Assembly: GCA_034008185.1 (NCBI GenBank) | Contig: CM067082.1 | Location: 86,303,684 to 86,367,683, forward strand | Length of the DNA stretch: 64,000 nt | DNA from: Gorsachius magnificus | Taxonomy: Eukaryota > Chordata > Aves > Pelecaniformes > Ardeidae | Direction of reading: 5' to 3' | Shown here: positions 13,001 through 24,600 of the stretch, piece by piece | Layout: each line of letters starts with the position of its first letter | How positions within the stretch are numbered: the stretch's first letter is position 1 | Position numbers and translations under genes: made by a program | Notes under the pieces: model-generated | The model's input: the letters and a program-made list of their open reading frames with translations, nothing else | The model's database searches: none | Told to the model about the DNA's origin: nothing

Positions 13001-15654
13001 ATACCAGCACTCGCGTGAACCGATGGTCAGTCTCACCTTGACCTTCAGCAGGCTGTTTCCATCTTTCCTTCATATCAGCTTAGGAGATAAACAAACAAAT
13101 AAACAATAAAAACTAAAACGCTCGGGCAGAGGCCACAGGCTGGATTTCTGATTATCTGAATCATTTAAGCCTATTTCTGCAGCTTCTTCTGAACGGCAAA
13201 GCTTATGCCAGCACAGCCTGCCCATCTATTAGCAAACCCTTAGCTCAGGAGCGTGGGGCTTTGTGTAAGATCTTCTAACACAGACCCACCATGGGGATTT
13301 GAGGAGAAAGGAGCAGCCAATAACTCACCAATGACAGTGCTGTGTCTCTCTCCCACATCACCTCCAGCTTTTCTTCTCACTGGTGGAACTGGGCAGCAGA
13401 AGGTTCTTTGCCCAAAGCAGATGAAAGCCCATCACTGCAATGGGCCTTGTGTCGAAACTGTCCCTCAGGAGAGACAGCAACCAGCTGGTCGTGTATTTGC
13501 CAACAGCACCATTGATCATTAGCTGCCTGTAGCCTAAAGCAACTCTTGCAGACAGCTCAAATTGCATGTGATTTTGTAAGGGACTCCTCTGCAGTCCCCA
13601 TCACTTTACCCCCCCCGCAAAAAAAAAAAACAAAAACCCAAACCCACTCCTTTGCCCTGTGTTGAAGAATGAAGTGGCTCTGAAAAATAACCTGATTTGC
13701 CACCTCCTCCTGCAAGTCCTGCTAGCCGCCTCCGGCAGCATCCAGTAAGCAGGATCTGCAGCTAAGGCCAGGAGAGGGAAAAGCTGGCGGAGGAGGAGGG
13801 AGGGGGAAGGCCGAGAGGCTGCAAACCTAGAAAGCCAGGGCTATTCCTGCTGCGCACCCTGGAGGCACCTGCGCTCTTCACGGGGCAGGAGTATCAGTGG
13901 GAGAATCTGGCTCTCTGGATTTAACAAGGTCACTTTTCCTTTAACTGGGGCCGTCAGGCACTGCCGTAGTGCACCTAACGACACTAATTATTAATGAATC
14001 AGCCCTGATGAACAGGAAGGCTGAACTGGCCTCTGTCTCCTTGGGTTGTCAGCCCTTAGCAGAGCCAACTGGATTTCACTGGGCAGGATGGCAACTGCAC
14101 AGGTTTAAAGAGGGCAAGGAAGAGGGCTGGGGGAGTCATTGTGACACATTTGTCACTGGACTCTGCAGACCAGCCAGGGGCCACCAGCATCTCGCCACTT
14201 CTTCTGAGGTGTAGACGTAGCCACCGGGAAGCCCTGCAAGAAGTGGGTGCTGAACTTTACTCTTACACCGGCCCTCCCTGCTCCCTCCTAAGGACCAGCT
14301 TTGCCTTCGCTACCATTCAGCCGGCTTTTCTCCAGTTTTGTGTCTCCGGCTCAGGCTTTTGCTCCCAGCACAGGCCCGCTCCACCGCCCTGCCACAGCCT
14401 TTGGACAGGAGCAGATGGGAAAGGGACTTTTTTTTTTTTTTTTTTAGCAAAGAAATCGACCGCCGCCACCACCTCGGCCCGCTTTCCCGCGAAAAGGTGG
14501 TGGGAGGCCGGCGGGGAGCGGCCGCCTGCCCGGCACAGGGTTCCTCCAGCACCGGCGGGGGAGGAAGGGAAGGGATGGGGGCGGCTCCCCGCGGCCCTTC
14601 GGGACTGCGGGGCCGCGGTTGCTCAGTCGGAGCCGGGGACGGGAATTAGGGCAGGCAGAGCCGCAGCGGCTGCAGCCCTCCCCGGTTAGCCAGCCAGCCA
14701 GGCACCGGCTTTGCCTTTTGTTTCAGCGGTGGTTTGGGTTTTTTTTTTTGCCCTGTTGATGTGGGTTTGGCCTATTCCCCCCCCTCCCCCCCGTGTGTGT
14801 ATGTGTGTGTCTATTTTTTTGTTTAAGTCGGTGATAATTTTACTGTGGTTACCGTCAACGTTTAAACGCTTTTCTGTTGCGGTTCCCCCCCGCCCCCTCC
14901 CCAGTTCACCAGCTCACGTTTGCCCAGGAGTTAAGGGGTGTTCGGAGGCTTGAATCTCTCCAGCTTTTGCTAAAGTGGGACCAGTCCGGCAAGCGACACC
15001 CCAGCCTCCCGCCCCGCAGCCCCCTCCTGCCCGCCCTTACAAACCCTGCAGGTGCAAGGCGACAGAAGGCAAACCGAGTACGCTCAGTCCCTTTCTGGGA
15101 TTTGGGGGAGAGCTCATGTTTCCTTGGCCACGAAACAAGGCAAGACGGAGCTATCATCCCTGGGGTAAAAATAATAATAATAATAATTTTTAAAAATCGA
15201 CCCTTGCACTCAGGGCTTCAGAAATAACACCTGAAAGGGGCAGAAAGGGGAACAGCCAATGCCTTGCGCACTGAGGGGCTCTTATAAAATGAACAGGGGG
15301 AAGGAGGGGAGGGAGTGTTCCCCGAAAAAATAATCCCCCTCTGCCGGCGGGGCGAGCCTCCCTTGCCGGTTGCCCGGGGGGAGCTGAGCCAGCGGGACCG
15401 GGGTTTGCCGCCGTTCCCGCCGTCTGTGAGGAAAATCCTGGGGGTGCAATGCAGGTTTTTGAGCAGCAAATGCCTCCTTGCCCCCGGGATGCCCGGCGGC
15501 CGGCCTGCGCCCGGGGATGGGCGCCCGACAGCCAGGAGCCCGAAACGGGAGACTCAGGAGGTGTCTGGGGGGCAGCAGGCGCTGCCGGCCCCCTCCCCAC
15601 CCGCTCGGCTGTTTTTTCCCCGGTTTGCCACCGGTTTATCATTCGCCTCTAACG

Positions 15655-15690
15655 GAGGGCTAATTGGGGGATGCGCTAATTACGGAAAGA
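15655..15690. promoter_or_regulatory. candidate homeodomain-motif cluster
   Basis: TAATTG (15661-15666) and TAATTA (15677-15682) lie 10 bp apart in DNA that is otherwise CpG-rich. Such contrast is common in conserved developmental enhancers. No conservation data were available. Confidence 0.22.
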
Positions 15691-16654
15691 TCATCCCCTT
15701 AGCGAGTCAACCTCACGCGAAGATAACTCGAGCCCACTAACGAGCTGGAAATCGCCCCCTTATTTACGGAGTTTCAGCTTGCTGCTGAGGGGTGAGGAAA
15801 AGCTGGGAGCCTCACTCCCCCACCGTCCTCCGACGGACGGGCATCGTCCGGCAGCCGGGAAGATGGGGGCCGCGGCGGGAGCACGCCCGGCTGCATCCCG
15901 GCGCCGAGCCGGGGGGTGCCGGCAGCGGGCGGGACCGGTGCCCGGGAACCCCGGGGCGAAGCGGACTGCCTGCCCCCGGCGGAGGGTCCCCGGGGCCCAG
16001 CCGGCCGAGCCAGCAGGCTGCGGAGCCCCTCGCACCCCGGCAAGAGCTCCCCTCTCTCCCCCGCAGCTGGCATTTCGTGCTAGAGGAAATCGTAACAGTG
16101 GTGCCTGACCTCATGAATACAGAGATGTGCACGGAAAAATCAATTTAGGTCTAGATCCTCTGTGGGGAGGGAAAATAACCCAAACCTTTTAAATAAAGCT
16201 TTGCTCTCCGGGGTTTTCCTTTTTCTTTGGCGGTGGTAGTGGTGGGGGTTTAAATCTAGAGGGAGGGCAAAAGAAAAGGGAAGGCAAGCGGACCTGTGTC
16301 TGCCGAAGCGAGGCTGAGCCCTGCAACCCCCACCCCCCCCAACACAGACATAATGTATTTTATCATTAAAAAATCAACATTGCTTCCAGTGGTAAAGACG
16401 CCTGGCTCCAGTTCCTGAGCGCATTCGTTGCTGGGATTCAATCCGTTTGGGAAATGCAGATTGGCTTGCGACCCACTGTTTGATTTATGAACTGTTACAT
16501 TTGCTATTGCTTACACATTACATTGCGGACCCCGGGAAGGGAGGGGAGCAGGGAGAGAGGACGAGGGAGAGCGAGAGAGACCCTGCCACCCTACAGATTG
16601 GCAAAGGAGAGCTCTCGCACGGGCGCGGGCTCGCCACGGGAATAAATCACCTCG

Positions 16655-16830
16655 AACCAATTCGCGGCCCCTGCCTCCCCATCACCCACCCACCCCCGGC
16701 CGCCAGCTGGGCTCTCGCCTTATAAGTAAAAAGGACGTGTTTACTCTCAGATGTGTATTTCTTTATAAAGGCATCAGGCGCCTATAAATAGCCGAGGTTA
16801 GAGCAGCTTCTGCTGCGAAATCAATACCCC
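16655..16830 (+). promoter_or_regulatory. candidate plus-strand promoter (TATA / MEF2-like)
   Basis: CTATAAATAG at 16782-16791 is both a good TATA box and a perfect match to the MEF2 consensus YTAWWWWTAR. A forward CCAAT lies about 125 bp upstream (near 16657) and the surroundings are GC-rich. Transcription from here would run rightwards, antisense to NRN1 and towards its 3' end. The element could instead be a MEF2-bound enhancer. No downstream coding sequence is recognisable. Confidence 0.27.
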
Positions 16831-17339
16831 GTCCCCCCCTTCCCCTTGCTCCTTCGGCTGAGCTGCCTTATTAATTATGAAAGGGCTCCTCTGCGCCCCG
16901 GCTCCGGCTCCGCAGCCTCCTCCTTAATGGTGGTTGCTGCCCTCCCTCTCTCCCTCCCTCCGCCGGGGCTCCGCGCCGCTCCGCGCCCGCGGGACCGCCT
17001 CGCCGCGCCGCCCGCCCGCCTCCCGCCGCTGCCTCGGGTCTCCTTGGCCGGCTCCGGGCAGCTGGGAAGCTGAGAAACGGGGGTGCTGGGGTTTGGGGTT
17101 TTGGGAGGTGGAGGGTGGGGGGATTTATAGCATATTATTTAAAGAAGAAATGGGAAAAAAAAAAAAAAAAAAAAGAAAGGGAAGGCTGAGACCAACCAAT
17201 GCAGCCGCCCTGTCCTTGTTTCAACTGAAATTGCCGTGTTCATCAGGGGATCGGCTCGGGATTTCGCCTTCCTTGCCTGACAAGCCCTGTCCTTTTCAAG
17301 ATTCTCTAGGCACATTTTATAAAAAGGACGACACCCTCA

Positions 17340-18310
17340 TTTCAAACAATAACTTTTATTTTATACTTCTGTCTATACTTTGTAGCAAATCTTTTTTGTT
17401 TTTTTTTTTGCTGAATTGACTTTATAATAAACTTTTGTTAAATTACATTTTTCTTCTCTTTTAAAATCAAGGCTCTTGTTGTCAAAATCATTTTGCTGTT
17501 GTTTTTTTTTTTTTTAGGTTTAATTTCAGCCCCCTTTTTGTGATCTCTACGGTTGGATATTCAGGTATTTTACTTGTATGTGTAACATCTAAAACAGAGG
17601 AGGAAAAAATTAAAGGCAGTGAATTCGGAAAGATGCCTTCGAACAGCAAGTAAAGGTAAACTCTCAGAGATCTGTTAGCAGCATTCCTTCACTCCTCCGG
17701 GCATTTAGACACATCTCGTTCTTTCGCTCTTTCCTTCCTTCCTTCCTTCCTTAACTGTTCATTTCCCCCACTCTCTCTCTCTCTTTTCCCCTCGAGGAAA
17801 AATGCTCTTTTTTATTTTTTTTATTTTTTTTTTTTTTTTTTTGCAGTGGAATGACCGAAAAACAAGCGACTGTGGAGGAAAGATGAGAGATTGTGAATTA
17901 TTCACCATATGCTTCACACGTGGACATCTCCCTTGGATTCATCGCCCGTGCCTTTTTTTGGTCTGCGTTTTTGTTCTCGCCTCGCACGCTGCCACATTTT
18001 TAGAGGAGCCCGTGGCCCGCCGAGAGGTATCCCGGCCGGTTACAGCCTTAGCATTAGGTGGCCCAGAGCCGTTCCTGAGATTGCTTTTGCACAACGAGGG
18101 CTCGAGTTTGTTGTGGGTTTATAGAGATATTTTTTTTTTTTTCGATTTTTTTGATTCGAAGCGATAGTAAAGCTGAGGTCCGATTTGGGCTGCGCGCCGC
18201 TGCCTGTTTGGTAACATTTGGCAAATAAAACACAAAAAAAAAAACCAAACAAAAAAAAAAATAAAGGGAGAACTCTTCCACAGTCCTACACGGTTGTTTC
18301 ACCATCATCA

Positions 18311-18341
<31 letters not shown>

Positions 18342-18438
18342 ACCACAGAAAAGCACAACGTCCCCAAAGCAAGGGATGGACACTTCCTCTATAGATCCAG
18401 CACATGGAGGGGGTGTGGGTGTGGGTGTGCTCGCCCCC
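17340..18438 (-). other. NRN1: NRN1 3' untranslated region (inferred extent)
   Basis: This sequence between the NRN1 stop codon and the likely poly(A) signal is less GC-rich than the exons. It contains long T-tracts on the plus strand (17501-17515 and 17811-17842, with two interrupting A's in the latter), so the transcript would carry A-rich stretches. A CAT/CAC microsatellite lies at about 18300-18345. The end point depends on the poly(A) choice. Confidence 0.5.
17355..17360 (-). terminator. NRN1: likely NRN1 polyadenylation signal
   Basis: On the minus strand AATAAA is followed by a GU-rich stretch (GTTATTGTTTG, then GGGTGTCG). It lies about 1.08 kb past the NRN1 stop codon, which fits the usual size of the neuritin 3'UTR. 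An A-rich stretch near 17811-17831 also contains AATAAA on this strand and could be an alternative earlier site. Confidence 0.5.
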
Positions 18439-18670
18439 CTAGAAAGGCAGCCAGGTCACTAGCGCAGCCCACAGGGCCGCCAGGAGCAGGGGCAGAGCCG
18501 GCGGCAGGCGGGAGGGGGCCGCCCCGCTGCCGCCCCCGCACAGTTCGAATAAGCTGCCTTGGAAATCGAGGTTTTTGGATTCCCGTCTCAATTTCTCCCA
18601 GAGGTCTGTCGCTCCTTCCTGGCAATCAGTGAGCGCTGTGAGGGTGCAGGCGTGGAAATCGTCCCAGTAC
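18439..18670 (-). CDS. NRN1: NRN1 coding exon 3
   Basis: The exon starts with a G that completes the Ala67 codon, after the acceptor CCCCTTGCAG. It encodes residues 68-143: [13 protein letters not shown], the DCQEG motif, a charged helix ([11 protein letters not shown]), FELC and the GPI signal tail with an LLLAAL core. It stops with TAG at 18441-18439. Four of the seventeen residues after Cys111 are glycine, and the remainder of the tail is rich in Ala, Leu and Pro. This reflects the local GC richness. Confidence 0.96.
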
Positions 18671-21600
18671 CTGCAAGGGGGGGGAGAGCAGCCGGCATCA
18701 AAACAGGCAGGCAGGCACCCACCTTCCCAAGGGGGCGCAGGGGCCGCCCTCCCCGGACCCGACCCCCCGACGGCGGGGCCGTGTCTTAAAACGGGGCTGG
18801 CGCCCGGCGGGGAGGAGCCGCCGCCTCCCCCACCCTAAATCCCGGCCCCTGCCCCCTCTACTCCACCCTCCCCACCCCCCCATCCCGCCACCGGTTTCTT
18901 GGCAGGGCCCCTCGGCCCCTCGTCTGCCCCCGGGCTGTACCACAGCCCCCCCCGCGTGCGCAGGCTTTGGGCTGGCAGCGGCTCCCCTGCCAGCTCCCGG
19001 GGGGCAGGGAGGGCTGCCGCTGGCTGCGGTTGGGGCGCCCCCTCAACCCCCTCCGGCACCCGCCCGGTCGGGCGGGGGGCAAAAATGCTGGGGGGCTCCG
19101 GGGGGGGTTTCCGGGGGGGGGGGGGGGGGGGGGGTCCCGAGGGTTTTTCGTCACCGGCGGGAGCGGGCAGACGGGGGTGGGAAAGGCACCCCTGCTCCCC
19201 GGCGGAGGCGGCATCCTAGAGGGTCCTGGTCCGGCGCTAAGAAACCCTCGGGAGGGATCCCCGGGGGCGGGAGCGGGCCCTGACGGCGGGGGCAGGAAGG
19301 GAAGAGGAGGGGAAGGAGGAGGAAGAGGAGAAGAGAAGGATGAGGAGGAAGAAGACGAGAAGAGGAGGAGGAGGAGGAGGAGGAGGAGGAAGGAGCATCT
19401 TCCCGACTTGGACCCTCTTGGGCGCCTCGCACCGGCCCGCGGCGCGGGGGTTTCCCCACCCACTGCCAGGGTTCTGTGAGCAGTGGAGGCTTTCTCTTCC
19501 CTCAGGTTAATTTCCAGCTGTTCCTCCACGTTTGATTTTTTTTTTTTTTAATTTTAATTCCCTTCTTCACGGGGTCTGGACCGGGGTTTGCCACCGGGGC
19601 AGGACCTGTCCCGCTGCCCCACCTGGGAGGGGACGGGAGGACCTTTCCTCTCCCCGTCTGAGTTATGGAAAATCACCCCGAATCTGCCTTTCTCTCTCCT
19701 GTTCTCCCCTTTCCTCAGGGCAAGCGCCTGCAAATTTGGATCTTGATTTTCTTTCTTTCTTTCTTTTTTTTTTTTTTAAAGCAGTCCTACAGTCTCTAAT
19801 TTATGAGCACTCTAAGCTGGTTGTAGACTCCCAATGTTTGCTACATTTGTAATAAATAATGAGATACTGAGAAGCCAGAGTCTGAGAGTGTGCCTCTCCT
19901 GCAGTATTTCTGCTGTAATTGCATCTCCCAAAGGAAAATTAAATCTTTCCCCATCTTCTTTCAATACACATCCCAGCAGAGGGAGAAGGCAATCGGGTGG
20001 TGGGAGGTGGTGGGGGAAAAGGTCTTGCTTGGAAAAGAGGTCATTTTACAGGTCGGGACCACCTCTGGTCCAGCATTCCAGGGCCAAAGGATCTGCTGTT
20101 AGGATGCTGCTGCCCGGGGTATTTATTCCTCATGCAGGACGCAAGGTAAACTGCAACCCAGCATTTACAGCGAGACGCCAGCCTTAGTAGGTGCTTGGCT
20201 CAGAAATCTCTAGGTAGAAAGAGAAGAGAGGAGGGTTACAGAGTTCTCTTCTCTTCTCTTCTCTTCTCTTCTCTTCTCTTCTCTTCTCTTCTCTTCTCTC
20301 TTCTCCTTTTATTTTTCCTCTCCTCTCCTCTCCTCTCCTCTCCTCTCCTCTCCTCTCCTCTCACCTTCCTATTTCATGTCCTTAATTTTCCAATTTTCGT
20401 GGAGCGAAATCAGAAAAAAAACCATTCCAAACATATTTATGTCTAAGGACCTGATCTCATTTCTAAATATGATTTTCCCTATTTTTTTGTTTGCTTGGGT
20501 TTTTTTTCGGGGGGGGGAGTTTGTGCCGGAAAACAGCAACAGGGAGGCAGGAGAATACTGGAGGTTTTTCCCCCAACCCCCCCAGACGTATGGAAAATGC
20601 CCGTTGCTGCCTCCCTGCCCGGGACGCGAGGCCCCGCAGCCGCCCCAGGTTTCCCTCCCCCGGGTAGGATCCGCTGCCCTGAGCTCTGGGGAAAACTCCC
20701 CCAAATTTAGGGCTTCTCCAGCTGTCCCAGTTCCTCCAGCTGGGGATAGGAACTGGGAAGGAGGGGAGCAGGAGCCGATTTTGCAAGGCGAGCTCTTTTT
20801 CTCCCTTTATTATTTTGTGTTGCTGTTTTCCCTTTTATTATCGCCATTTTCCCCCTTTATCGTTGTCCCTTCCTTCTCCTCCTCTCTGTGCAAGGAACGG
20901 GGACAAATTTGGGGGAAGGGGGGAATGGGCTTTCCCCGGGGACCAGTGGTGGCCCGAGTGGCGCGGGGGGGGGGGGGGAGGAGGAAGAGCTGCCGCTGGG
21001 CCATTAATATTGTGGCCGGGCTCTTTTTAATTACATTTTGGTTTCCGAGGAATGGCCTCCCCAGCCCCCCGTGTCCCCGCGCGGGGTGAGCTGCCTCCTC
21101 CCCGGCCTGCCGCTGCCTTGAGCGCCCCGGGGGGACCCCGGGGCCTGCCAGTGAGCCTGGGTCCCGAAGGCAGCGATGAGGAAAGGGAGAAGGACGCCGT
21201 GCAGCTGATATCAACACCCCAGCGCAAAGCGGGAGGAGGGAAAGAATACAAGCGAGGAGCTAAAAGGAGGGGAGGGGGAAAGAAAAAAAAAAAAAAAAAA
21301 GAGAAACACCCCCCCCCCCCCACAAACCCACGCACCCCAGATTCACGGACGAAAAAACTAAAAGGGACATTGTAAAAACTCCTTCCAGACTTGACTGTTC
21401 CCCAAGCCTGGCCTGTCCCCGTGGCAGTGCGCTTGGAAGGACCCTGGAGCAGAACATCCAACCCCAAAGCACCGAACCCCGCGTTACTTCTTCTCCTTCC
21501 CTTCCCACCGCCACCATCCAACCTCGCCCCCCTTGCCCAGCCCCGGGTGACCCCTTAGTCCCGTCCCTGTCCCCTGTCCCGTCCCCCCCCGCCCCCCGCC

Positions 21601-24600
21601 GCGGCCCCGAAGGAGAGAGGAAAGACCTACGCGCAGATCGTTTGGAGATTTCTCTTGTCGTCCAGGTCCTGCGGGTAGTTGGCCATGTTATCGCCCAGCC
21701 GCAGCAAACAGTCCGAGAAGCCCCTAAAGACCGCATCGCACCGCCCCGCCGCTCTCACCGCCTGCACCAGGTACGCTGGGGGGGCAGGGGCACAGGGTCA
21801 GCTCCGCCGGCCCCCCCGCCCGCCCCGGCCCCCGTGCCGCCGCCCCCACCTCACCCCACCCCCACCCCTCCCTTGCTAAAGGCGCGCCCCGCCGGGCAGC
21901 GGTGATTTGGGGGCAGCAGGAGGGCGGTGGACACGAGTCAGGGGCTTTTCGCCCTTCGCTTTTTTAGCACCGGGGGCTGCAGTGCCCGCGGGCTAACGGC
22001 GTTTTTCTTTTTTCTTTGTTTTTTCTTTCTTTTTTCTTTTTTTTTTTTTTTTTAGGGGCTCGGAGGAGGGGAGACTGGGTGAAGATGCGCTGCCTGCTTC
22101 CCCCCCGGGATTTGCTCCTTTGTTACAGAAAATTCCGCCCCGAAGCAGCAGGCGCGTTTCTCCCTGCAAACACCGGCGCGCACACACGCACACACACGCA
22201 CGGCTCCGTCATCGCCCGGGTCGCCTGGCAAATACCGTGCAAGACTCAGCAGCGCGGGGGGGGGGGGGGGGAAGAAAAAGTACTACTAAAAAAAAAAAAT
22301 CACTAGAAAGAGCTGAGATAAAAGACACGCATAGAAGCGTTCCCCGAAGCCACGCAGGCAGCTGCGAAGGCGGCGGCCCGGCGGCTGCCCGGGCTCGGGG
22401 CAGCGGGGTCGGGAAGGGGCCGGAGGGGATCCCCGCTCCCCGGGACCCGCCGCTCCGGGTACCCTTCGGGGCTGCGCTGGGGGGGCGGCGCTCGGTCAGA
22501 TGCTGTAGTAGCCGCCCCCCCAGCGCAGATAGATGCTGCAGGCACACTGGCCTGCAAAAGGGGGGAAGCAAACGGATGGCGGCGTGGGTGAGATGGGTCC
22601 TGCCGGGGCGGCCAGGCCCCGCGGGGGTACGGGGCGGCGGGTAGGGACAGGGCCCCCGCACGCCGCGGCCCGCAGCCGCCCCCGCGGCCCCGGCCGGAGG
22701 GTGGAGGTACGCGGGCACGGGGTTGGGGGGCATGCTGACCCCTAACCGCCCTGCTGCTGGGGGGGGGGGGCGGCTTGGGGACCCGGGTGTCCCCGGGCCC
22801 AGGCGGGGCCCCGAGCAGGCAGCGGGGACGTCGCTGCGGCCAGCGAGGGAGGGAGGGGGCTGCCCCCCATCCCTCCCTGTCGGAGGAGCCCCCGTCCGCC
22901 CACACCGCCGAAGGGGGGGTGTGTATGGGGGGGTTGTTGGGGTGGGGGTCCCCTCCCGATCCGTCTCCCCAGCACACGGCTGTGGAGGCGGGGGGGGAGC
23001 GTGTGTGTGAGCGCGTTTCCCTGCCGGGCACGGGTGACAAGCTAAATGGCTGACTCCAAAAAGAGACTGTTTCAACCCAAATCCCCCCTCTTGCCGTTTG
23101 ATTCATCGCTGACACGACTTGGTGGCCACTCCCCTCTACACACACACACACACCGGCACCAGCCGTCACATCAAAACCCCAGCAGGCTCCAGACATTGGC
23201 TACGGTGGGGAAGGAAAAAAAAAAGCCAGGCAAACAAATAGACAAGAACGGAGGACCATCCCGAGGGTGCAACCGTGTCCTATAAAACCCGCGCCATCCC
23301 GCTCCAGCAGCTGCAACGGGGAGAGGGGAGGGGAACTTGCCACGAATTTCTCCGAAAACGTGACGGGCTGCACTGAAAACACGGGGTCGGAAGCGGAGGG
23401 TGGTAGAGGCTCAGGTTTGGGACCAGCGGGGTTCAGAGCATCCCTCCCCTCTGAAGGGCGGCCTGGCCCTGTGTTCTTCCCTCCGCACAGGGTACCCCCG
23501 GTTCAAAGTCGCCCTAAACCTCACCAAATTAAAAAAAAAAAACAAACCAACAAACCAAACAAAAAAAAAACAAAACCCAAAAGCGGAGAGACGAGGGTCC
23601 TGCCCGGTTAAACGACCGCGGGATTTCTCTTGAACTAGGTCGCTTGTGTGCTTTTGCCGTGGCCCCCCCCCCCCCAGGACCGCGGGAGCCATCCGTACCG
23701 GATCGTGCCCCCTCCCGAAACCCGCTCCCCCTCCTCTCAGCCCGCCTGCCCTAGAGCCGCGCCTGGTCCACCCCGCCTGTCCCCGAGCGCCAGCCCCGGA
23801 GGCTCGGTCCCCGCTCCTGCCCTCCCCCGCCTCCCGGCACCTCCCAAAATGTCAGGGATTTCGGACAGCTCCCGATCCCCCCAACCCAGATAAATAAATA
23901 AACAAGCAAACAAATAAATACTTATTTTTCTTTCTTTTTTTCTTTTCTTTCTTTCTTTTTTTTTTTTTTTTTTTAAGCCCCGGTGCTGCTGCGGGAAGCA
24001 TAGACATTTTGGGAACGAACCGATACATCCATTTCGTACGAGCCGTTACCGGGGACGGGGCAAAGGGCCCTTTGCAAACCCCACACCGACAACCAGAAGC
24101 TGATTTCGGGGGGTGGGGTGAAGTGTGGGGGGGAAGGTTACCCGAAATACCGAAGGAGGAGCAGAGAGGAGCTTCAAAGCCACCCTCTCCCAGGGCACCG
24201 CAAAGAGACCGCACCGCCACCGGCTTCCCGGGTTGCAGCGATTTTTGGGGGGTAACTTTCCCAAGGACTGCTCATGCTCACGCCAGCCCGGGGACGGCGA
24301 TTCCCAGCGACTCTGAGCTACCTTTTGAAATTTCGCCCGTGAATAAAAATCCGCCCTCGGTTGCATCACATAAACACAAATGAGAGAAAAATCCTCCTCC
24401 TCCAAACGAACAAACAAACAAAACCCGCAAGGACTAGGGATCACGGGTAACATCCGAATAACACCTTCCCCCTTCTTTCTCTGACAGTACAGAAAATGGC
24501 CTTCTGAAGAGTTCAGCCTCATTTAAAATGGAATGTTAATGCGAATGGAGGGGTTTGCATCATATAGCCACATTGTCCAGAGGTCAACATTTCATCGCAA

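Larger units (their letters stand above)
6766..13700. other. intergenic DNA with two weak exon-like segments
   Basis: Apart from the two exon-like segments listed separately, open frames here are short and unremarkable. The 8.6-8.8 kb and 9.3-9.5 kb parts are AT-rich. A C8 run followed by an A-rich tract lies at about 13608-13640. No repeat family, RNA gene or clear promoter is recognised. Confidence 0.5.
13700..17130. other. GC/CpG-rich block downstream of NRN1
   Basis: By eye, CpG dinucleotides become frequent from about 13.7 kb and very dense at 14.45-16.1 kb and 16.9-17.07 kb, compared with the CpG-poor DNA to the left. The many long open frames on both strands reflect stop-poor GC-rich DNA and show no protein family. 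The block lies past the likely NRN1 poly(A) site, so it is not part of that mRNA. AT-rich islets with TAAT cores sit within it at 13.98, 15.66, 16.45-16.5 and 16.87 kb. This pattern resembles developmental regulatory DNA or a CpG-island promoter of a noncoding transcript. The function is inferred. Confidence 0.5.
18671..21630 (-). other. NRN1: NRN1 intron 2 (2.96 kb)
   Basis: The intron has donor GTAGGT after 21631 and acceptor TTGCAG before 18670. It is dominated by GC-rich DNA with simple tracts: G22 at 19113-19134, a GA-rich purine tract at 19294-19396, CT pentanucleotide arrays at 20244-20362, and G or A runs near 20970 and 21283. The open frames of 100-240 codons here follow from the low-complexity sequence and match no family. 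Confidence 0.9.

Noticed and set aside
16186..16205. AATAAA on the plus strand as a poly(A) signal
   Set aside because: There is no upstream plus-strand gene to end here, and a single hexamer is expected by chance.
18858..19529. Ser/Pro-rich frame of 223 codons
   Set aside because: It is created by the polypurine and G-run tracts in intron 2.
22209..23196. Open frames of about 290 codons on the minus strand in NRN1 intron 1
   Set aside because: They are Pro/Arg/Gly-rich, overlap in several frames and lie in CpG-rich DNA where stops are rare. No domain is seen and they sit inside an intron.
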